From positions 62,001 to 126,000 of the forward strand of contig NZ_JXTE01000009.1 in NCBI RefSeq assembly GCF_000972385.1: a stretch of 64,000 nucleotides of DNA, in the 5' to 3' direction. This DNA comes from Streptomyces sp. WM6386. Its GTDB lineage: Bacteria > Actinomycetota > Actinomycetes > Streptomycetales > Streptomycetaceae. Numbering within the stretch: position 1 is the stretch's first letter; each line of letters begins with the position of its first letter. Both the position numbers and the translations under genes were made by a program. Shown one piece after another: positions 59,194 through 64,000 of this stretch. The notes below the pieces were generated by a model, which searched no databases, was not told the DNA's origin, and worked only from the letters and a program-made list of their open reading frames with translations.

Positions 59194-60428
59194 GCTCCGT
59201 GGGTGAGGAGCGCTACACGGTGATCTCGGCCGACTGCCACGCGGGCGCCGACCTGCTGGACTACAGGCCCTATCTGGAGCGGCGCCACCACGACGAGTTC
59301 GACGCGTGGGCGGCGACGTACATCAATCCCTACGAGGACCTGCTCGCCGACACCGCCGACAAGAACTGGAACTCCGAGCGGCGGCTCGCGGAGCTGGAGG
59401 AGGACGGGATCGTCGCGGAGGTGGTGTTCCCCAACACCATCCCGCCGTTCTTCCCGTCCGGCTCGCTCATGGCGCCCGCACCGGACGCCGGGGAGTTCGA
59501 GCGGCGGTGGGCCGGTCTGCGCGCCCACAACCGCTGGCTGGCGGACTTCTGCGCGGCGGCACCGGGGCGGCGGGCGGGTGTCTTCCAGATCCTGCTCAAC
59601 GACGTCGAGGAGGCGGTGAAGGAGATCCGTCGGTCCGTCGAAGCGGGCCTCAAGGGCGGCCTGCTGCTGCCGGGCACACCGCCGGGCAGCGGTCTCCCGG
59701 AGCTCTACTCGTCGACGTACGACCCCATCTGGGCCGTCTGCGCGGAACTCGGCGTACCCGTCAACCACCACGCGGGCTCGGCCTCCCCGCCGCTCGGCGA
59801 CGAACCGGCGGCGCGCGCTGTCTTCATGGTCGAGACGACCTGGTTCTCGCACCGGGCGCTGTGGCACCTGGTGTTCGGCGGTGCCTTCCGCCGTCACCCG
59901 GAGCTGAGGCTCGTGCTCACCGAACAGGGGTCGGGGTGGATCCCGGGTGTGCTGGAGATGCTGGACTACTACCACGGGCGCCTGGTCGCCGCCGCGACGA
60001 GGGCGTCCACGGCGGAGTCCAAGTTCGGCGCGGGCCTGGCCGCCCGCATGGGCAGCGCGCCCTCCGAGGTCTGGCGCGACAACTGCTTCGTCGGCGCCAG
60101 CTTCATGCGTCCGCACGAGGTCCCGCTGCGTGACCGGATCGGCATCGACAAGATCATGTGGGGGAGCGACTATCCGCACGACGAGGGGACGTATCCGTAC
60201 TCGCGGGAAGGCCTGAGGTTCGCGTACGCGGGCGTGCCTCGCACGGAGGTCGCCGCGATGGTCGGCGGCAACGCCGCGCGCGTGTACGGCTTCGACCTCG
60301 ACCTCCTCGACCCCATAGCGGCCAAGGTGGGCCCGACGGTCGAGGAGATCGCCGAGCCGCTCACCGAGCCACCGGCGGACGCGACGAGCCCGGTGTTCGC
60401 GAAGGGGGCGTCGGTACGGGTCTGGTGA
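59190..60428 (+). CDS. ACMSD-like amidohydrolase/decarboxylase 2
   Basis: A 412-residue paralogue of the preceding gene. It shows VISADCHAGADLLDYRPYLE, VNHHAGSASPP and IMWGSDYPHDEGTYPYSREG. The two share the opening motif (DCHAG...YRPYL) and the general length but differ in the middle. ATG overlaps the upstream stop (ATGA). Last gene of the TetR-divergent operon; the next gene starts 46 bp later. Confidence 0.9.
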   Translation: MSSVGEERYTVISADCHAGADLLDYRPYLERRHHDEFDAWAATYINPYEDLLADTADKNWNSERRLAELEEDGIVAEVVFPNTIPPFFPSGSLMAPAPDAGEFERRWAGLRAHNRWLADFCAAAPGRRAGVFQILLNDVEEAVKEIRRSVEAGLKGGLLLPGTPPGSGLPELYSSTYDPIWAVCAELGVPVNHHAGSASPPLGDEPAARAVFMVETTWFSHRALWHLVFGGAFRRHPELRLVLTEQGSGWIPGVLEMLDYYHGRLVAAATRASTAESKFGAGLAARMGSAPSEVWRDNCFVGASFMRPHEVPLRDRIGIDKIMWGSDYPHDEGTYPYSREGLRFAYAGVPRTEVAAMVGGNAARVYGFDLDLLDPIAAKVGPTVEEIAEPLTEPPADATSPVFAKGASVRVW

Positions 60429-60474
60429 GCGTCGGTGCGGACCGGAGGGCATCCTGGGTGCGATCCTCCCGTCT

Positions 60475-61185
60475 GTGACCGAACCCACGCATGACGAGGC
60501 CCACGGCGGCGCGCTCGCCGAGCGGCTGAACTGGCTGCGGGCGGCCGTCCTGGGAGCCAACGACGGCATCGTGTCCACCGCGGGCCTCGTCGTCGGTGTC
60601 GCCGGCGCCACGGACGACCGCTCGGCCCTCCTGACGGCGGGCCTCGCGGGACTCCTCGCGGGGTCGATGTCGATGGCGGCCGGGGAGTACGTCTCCGTCT
60701 CCACCCAACGGGACTCGGAGAAGGCCGCCCTCGCCGTCGAGAAACGGGAACTGCGCGAGCAGCCCGAGGCCGAGCTGGACGAGCTCACCGGACTCCTCCA
60801 GGACCGGGGCCTGTCCCGGGACGTGGCCCGTGAGGCGGCCGCCCAGCTCACGGAACGGGATGCCCTGAGAGCCCACGCGCGCGTGGAGCTCGGCATCGAC
60901 CCCGACCGGCTCACCAACCCCTGGCACGCCGCATGGGCGAGCTTCCTGTCCTTCACCGTCGGCGCCCTGCTCCCGCTGCTGGCCATCGTCCTGCCGCCCA
61001 CCGACTGGCGTCTGACCGTCACGGTCGTCTCCTCCCTCGCCGCCCTCGTCCTCACCGGCTGGAGCAGCGCCCGCCTGGGCGCCGCCGACCCGGTCCGCGC
61101 GGCGCTGCGGAACGTGGCGGGCGGGGCGTTGGCGATGGGGGTGACGTACGCGGCGGGGACGTTGCTGGGGGCGGCCGGAGTCTGA
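60475..61185 (+). CDS. VIT1/CCC1-family transporter
   Basis: A 236-residue membrane protein of the vacuolar-iron-transporter family, exporting Fe2+ or Mn2+. The N-terminal signature LRAAVLGANDGIVSTAGLVVGVAGA, GSMSMAAGEYVSVSTQRD and a cytoplasmic Glu-rich helical pair (ELREQPEAELDELTGLL) match the family; two hydrophobic pairs follow. GTG at 60475 is used. It follows the amidohydrolase operon but has its own small gap. Confidence 0.93.
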   Translation: MTEPTHDEAHGGALAERLNWLRAAVLGANDGIVSTAGLVVGVAGATDDRSALLTAGLAGLLAGSMSMAAGEYVSVSTQRDSEKAALAVEKRELREQPEAELDELTGLLQDRGLSRDVAREAAAQLTERDALRAHARVELGIDPDRLTNPWHAAWASFLSFTVGALLPLLAIVLPPTDWRLTVTVVSSLAALVLTGWSSARLGAADPVRAALRNVAGGALAMGVTYAAGTLLGAAGV

Positions 61186-61298
61186 AACCGCCGGTGGTGG
61201 CTTTGGCGGAGATCGCCAACAAGTAAGCGCGTACTCGCTGTAATACTTGTCAGTAACAGCGTCTAGCCGCGGCCGACCAGCGGTTCTACGGTCCCCTT

Positions 61299-62165
61299 AT
61301 GCCGAACCTGCCCGATGTCGTGCTGTGGTCGATACCCGCCTTCGTGCTGCTCACCGTGGTCGAGGTGATCAGCGTCCGGATCCACCCGGATGAGGATGCC
61401 GCCGGATACGAGACGAAGGACGCCGCGACCAGCGTCGGCATGGGGCTGGGAAGCCTCGCCTTCGACTTCCTCTGGAAGATCCCGATCGTCGCGATCTACA
61501 CGGCGATCCACGAACTCACGCCCCTCCGCGTCCCCGTGCTGTGGTGGACCGTCCCGCTGATGCTGCTGGCGCAGGACTTCTTCTACTACTGGTCGCACCG
61601 CGGCCACCACGTCATCCGCATCCTGTGGGCCTGTCACGTGGTCCATCACTCCAGCGAGAAGTTCAACCTCACCACCGCACTGCGCCAGCCGTGGACCACG
61701 CTCACGGTGTGGCCGTTCTACGTGCCCCTGATCGCCGCAGGTGTGCACCCCGCGGCCCTGGCCTTCTGCTCCTCGGCGAACCTCGTCTACCAGTTCTGGA
61801 TCCACACGGAGCGCATCGACAAGATGCCCCGGTGGTTCGAGTTCGTGTTCAACACGCCCTCCCACCACCGGGTCCACCATGCCTCCCAGGGCGGCTATCT
61901 GGACCGCAACTTCGGCGGCATCCTCATCGTCTGGGACCGGCTCTTCGACTCGTTCGTCGCCGAGACCGAACGGCCTGTCTACGGGTTGACCAAGAACATC
62001 AACACGTTCAACCCGATCAAGGTCGCCACTCATGAGTACGTCTCGATCGTCAAGGACATCAAGGCGGCGCACAGTTGGCGCGAGCGCGCGGGACGGGTGT
62101 TCCGGGGGCCGGGGTGGAAGCCGGCGCAGGTGGCGGAACCGGCCGAGGAGACCGTGGCCGCGTGA
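61299..62165 (+). CDS. sterol desaturase/fatty acid hydroxylase family protein
   Basis: A 288-residue membrane-bound di-iron hydroxylase. The His clusters are visible in order: SHRGHH near residue 101, HVVHHSS near residue 113 and HHRVHHA near residue 190, with membrane helices before and between. It hydroxylates or desaturates a lipid. The upstream gap contains a small hairpin (TTGGCG/CGCCAA at 61203-61219). The stop overlaps the next gene (GTGA). Confidence 0.93.
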   Translation: MPNLPDVVLWSIPAFVLLTVVEVISVRIHPDEDAAGYETKDAATSVGMGLGSLAFDFLWKIPIVAIYTAIHELTPLRVPVLWWTVPLMLLAQDFFYYWSHRGHHVIRILWACHVVHHSSEKFNLTTALRQPWTTLTVWPFYVPLIAAGVHPAALAFCSSANLVYQFWIHTERIDKMPRWFEFVFNTPSHHRVHHASQGGYLDRNFGGILIVWDRLFDSFVAETERPVYGLTKNINTFNPIKVATHEYVSIVKDIKAAHSWRERAGRVFRGPGWKPAQVAEPAEETVAA

Positions 62166-62821
62166 GACGCCTGCTCGCAGCAGCCTTCGCCCTCGCGGCC
62201 GTAGTCGACCTCGTCTCCCTGGCCGCCGGCCGGGACGTCGGGCACACCGTCGCCAAGCCCCTCCTGATGCCGCTGCTCGCCGCATACGCGGCGTCCCGAG
62301 GCGCACCCCGGCTCCTGACCGCCGCCCTGCTGTGCGGCTGGGGCGGCGACACCCTGCTCCTCTTCGACGCCGAGCCCGCCTTCCTCGCAGGGATGGGCTG
62401 CTTCGCCGCCGGGCACCTCTGCTACCTCGCGCTCTTCCGGTCGTACGACACGGCACGCGCGCGCAGTGCCTTCCTCGCCCCCGCCTACGCCGTCGTCCTC
62501 GTCACCAGCGTCGCCCTGCTCTGGCCCGACCTCCCCGCCGACCTGCGCGTCCCCGTCGCGGGGTACAGCCTGCTGCTCACCGCCATGGCGTACGCGGCCG
62601 CCACCCGGCTCGGACTCCTCGCCGGGCTCGGCGGCGCGCTCTTCGTGCTCTCCGACAGCCTCATCGCGACCGGCGTCGCGGAGTGGCCCCAGCCGCTCAG
62701 GCCGGATCTGTGGATCATGCTCACCTATATCGCCGCGCAGTCACTGCTGGTCACCGGCGCACTCGGCGAGCGACGGCCGCGGGAGTCGGCGTACGGTGAA
62801 GTGCGCTCGACCACCCCCTGA
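62162..62821 (+). CDS. YhhN-family membrane protein (lysoplasmalogenase-like)
   Basis: A 219-residue polytopic membrane protein with about eight helices. The family segments VAKPLLMPLLAAY, LCGWGGDTLLLF, FLAGMGCFAAGHLCYLALF and LFVLSDSLIA are clear. YhhN/TMEM86 proteins hydrolyse the vinyl-ether bond of lysoplasmalogen in animals; the bacterial substrate is uncertain. GTG at 62162 overlaps the hydroxylase stop, linking two lipid-modifying proteins. Confidence 0.9.
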   Translation: MRRLLAAAFALAAVVDLVSLAAGRDVGHTVAKPLLMPLLAAYAASRGAPRLLTAALLCGWGGDTLLLFDAEPAFLAGMGCFAAGHLCYLALFRSYDTARARSAFLAPAYAVVLVTSVALLWPDLPADLRVPVAGYSLLLTAMAYAAATRLGLLAGLGGALFVLSDSLIATGVAEWPQPLRPDLWIMLTYIAAQSLLVTGALGERRPRESAYGEVRSTTP

Positions 62822-62857
62822 GCGCACGTACCACCACAGACGAGAAGGATCCTCGCC

Positions 62858-63901
62858 ATGCGCGCCACCACCATCCACGCCCCCTTCGACATGCGCGTGG
62901 AGGACGTGCCCGACCCCGTGGTGCAGCTGCCCACCGACGCCGTGGTCCGCGTCCTGCGCTCCTGCATCTGCGGCAGCGACCTGTGGGCGTACCGCGGCAC
63001 GGCCGGCCGGCAGCCGGGACAGCGGATCGGGCACGAGTTCCTCGGCGTCGTCGAGGAGACCGGCTCCGAGGTCGGCACCGTCCGCCGCGGCGATCTGGTG
63101 GTCGCGCCCTTCATGTGGTCCGACGGCGTCTGCGACTACTGCCGCGAGGGCCTGAACACCTCCTGCGAGCACGGCGGCTTCTGGGGGTCCGTCGGCTACG
63201 ACGGCGGCCAGGGCGAGGCCGTGCGCGTGCCCTTCGCCGACGGCACCCTCGTCCAGCTGCCCAAGGACGCGGCCTCCGACGACCGGCTGCTGACCGCCCT
63301 GCTGAGCCTGTCCGACGTCATGGGCACCGGCCACCACGCCGCCCTCGGCGCCGGAGCCCGCGCGGGTGCCACGGTCGCCGTCGTCGGCGACGGGGCCGTC
63401 GGCCTGTGCGCGGTGCTCGCCGCCAAGAGGCTGGGCGCCGAACGGATCATCGCGCTCGGCCGCCACCGGGCCCGTACCGACATCGCCCGCCGTTTCGGCG
63501 CCACCGACGTGGTCGCCGAGCGGGGGGACGCGGCGGTCGAGGCCGTCCGTGAACTCACCCGCGGCCAGGGCGCGCACGCCGTCGTCGAGGCCGTCGGTAC
63601 CGAGCAGTCCATGCGCACCGCGGTCGACATCACCCGCGACGGCGGCACCGTCGGCTGGGTGGGCGTGCCGCACGGCAGCGGCACCGGGATCGACCTCGGC
63701 GTCATGTTCGACCGGAACATCGCGCTGCGCGGCGGTGTCGCCCCGGTCCGCGCGTACATCCCGGAGCTGCTGTCCGACGTCCTGGACGGCACCATCGACC
63801 CGTCGCCCGTCTTCGACCTCACCCTCGGCCTGGAGGACGTCCCGGCCGGCTACAAGGCGATGGACGAGCGGACGGCCCTCAAGGTGCTCATCGCCAACTG
63901 A
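62858..63901 (+). CDS. zinc-dependent alcohol dehydrogenase family protein
   Basis: A 347-residue medium-chain dehydrogenase. Catalytic zinc ligands lie in SCICGSD near residue 38 and IGHEFLG near residue 58. The structural-zinc loop has only three Cys in the normal pattern (VCDYCREGLNTSC; the first Cys is absent). The NAD(P) motif is VVGDGAVGLCAV near residue 175. ATG has GAGAAGGATCC upstream. Substrate unknown. Confidence 0.92.
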   Translation: MRATTIHAPFDMRVEDVPDPVVQLPTDAVVRVLRSCICGSDLWAYRGTAGRQPGQRIGHEFLGVVEETGSEVGTVRRGDLVVAPFMWSDGVCDYCREGLNTSCEHGGFWGSVGYDGGQGEAVRVPFADGTLVQLPKDAASDDRLLTALLSLSDVMGTGHHAALGAGARAGATVAVVGDGAVGLCAVLAAKRLGAERIIALGRHRARTDIARRFGATDVVAERGDAAVEAVRELTRGQGAHAVVEAVGTEQSMRTAVDITRDGGTVGWVGVPHGSGTGIDLGVMFDRNIALRGGVAPVRAYIPELLSDVLDGTIDPSPVFDLTLGLEDVPAGYKAMDERTALKVLIAN

Positions 63902-63917
63902 CCCTCCCCAGGGCGGC

Positions 63918-64000
63918 TCACCAGCGGATCGGCACCGGCATCGCCGTCAGCAGCCCCGACACCACGACCACCACGCCCAGCGCGACGACCTCCGCCCGCG
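63918..64000 (-). CDS. membrane protein C-terminus (partial, CopD-like)
   Basis: The last ~26 codons of a leftward gene end with TGA at 63920-63918. They read ...AEVVALGVVVVVSGLLTAM then PVPIRW, a hydrophobic helix followed by a short tail. This resembles the final helix of copper-resistance CopD-type proteins, but the piece is too short for a firm call. It is convergent with the dehydrogenase gene. Confidence 0.5.
   Translation of the reverse strand, partial: RAEVVALGVVVVVSGLLTAMPVPIRW

Noticed and set aside
61239..61262. GCTGT...ACAGC symmetry upstream of the sterol-desaturase gene, similar at first sight to the TetR operator at 56084
   Set aside because: Only 5-bp arms with a 14-nt spacer and a different core; not enough to call an operator.
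1..64000. tRNA, rRNA, transposase, integrase, toxin-antitoxin or TTA-codon-bearing regulatory genes
   Set aside because: I looked through gaps and gene products and saw none I could support. For TTA codons I checked visible TTA/TAA strings only by eye, so absence is not proven.

Overview
The window is a very GC-rich, linear-chromosome-style actinobacterial segment. Gene content, GTG/TTG start usage, 4-nt stop/start overlaps and the dispersed 'GGGGCGCGGGG...' repeats all point to Streptomyces. Several neighbourhoods (cobalamin cluster, Pit phosphate transporter, ABC-F gene, Gbn nucleoid protein, enoyl-CoA hydratase) match, from memory, the arrangement of the S. coelicolor SCO18xx region. This looks like core-to-semi-core chromosome rather than an obvious island. 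I saw no tRNA, rRNA, transposase, phage or true CRISPR array.

Layout: (1) 1-2011, end of an amino-acid ABC transporter and a metal-dependent amidohydrolase. (2) 2246-3142, an LAETG sortase-anchored surface protein. (3) 3186-9899, an oligosaccharide uptake unit: promoter with a LacI-type operator, two permeases, a lipoprotein binding protein, a LacI regulator and a DUF2264 protein. (4) 9847-28345, a cobalamin (B12) supercluster with 12 recognised corrin genes (13 cob-type coding sequences counting the small coupled ORF). Two leftward units are split by a rightward ZIP metal transporter; the distal unit (cobD-cobQ-cobN-small ORF-chlID-cobO-cobB-cobI) starts with a cobalamin riboswitch. (5) 28389-30018, a PHO-box controlled phosphate transporter with a small membrane protein. 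(6) 30093-34588, a secreted GH25 lysozyme, class II aldolase, alpha/beta hydrolase and a conserved unknown. (7) 34596-38387, a VOC protein, an ABC-F protein preceded by an apparently leaderless 7-codon ORF, the nucleoid protein Gbn under a dense GATC cluster, and an enoyl-CoA hydratase. (8) 38392-41503, an Asp23/AmaP envelope-stress gene set. (9) 41564-46514, an atypical SDR, a GH15 glycosidase, and a symporter / ECF sigma factor / small membrane protein operon. (10) 46694-50315, DUF3311, CstA pyruvate-type transporter, YbdD-like protein and a conserved unknown. (11) 50361-55275, SURF1-like protein, Zn-ribbon protein, exonuclease-BRCT protein and a RING-finger/TerD-like protein. (12) 55427-60428, a TetR regulator divergent from an uncharacterised operon (acetoacetate-decarboxylase-like, SDR, two ACMSD-like amidohydrolases). 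(13) 60475-64000, VIT-like transporter, sterol-desaturase-like hydroxylase, YhhN protein, alcohol dehydrogenase and the end of a membrane protein.

How parts work together: the cob genes cover cobalt insertion, most ring methylations, ring contraction, methyl migration, amidation, adenosylation and the start of nucleotide-loop assembly. They mix 'anaerobic-type' parts (CbiX, a CbiG-CobJ fusion) with the 'aerobic-type' chelatase (CobN plus fused ChlI-ChlD). Vitamin supply is probably fed back through the riboswitch. The sugar unit is probably self-regulated by its LacI protein. The most interesting unexplained items are the RING/TerD-like protein, the TetR-controlled decarboxylase/amidohydrolase operon, the leaderless uORF before the ABC-F gene, the 38-codon ORF embedded between cobN and chlID, and a dispersed repeat translated in-frame inside cobB.
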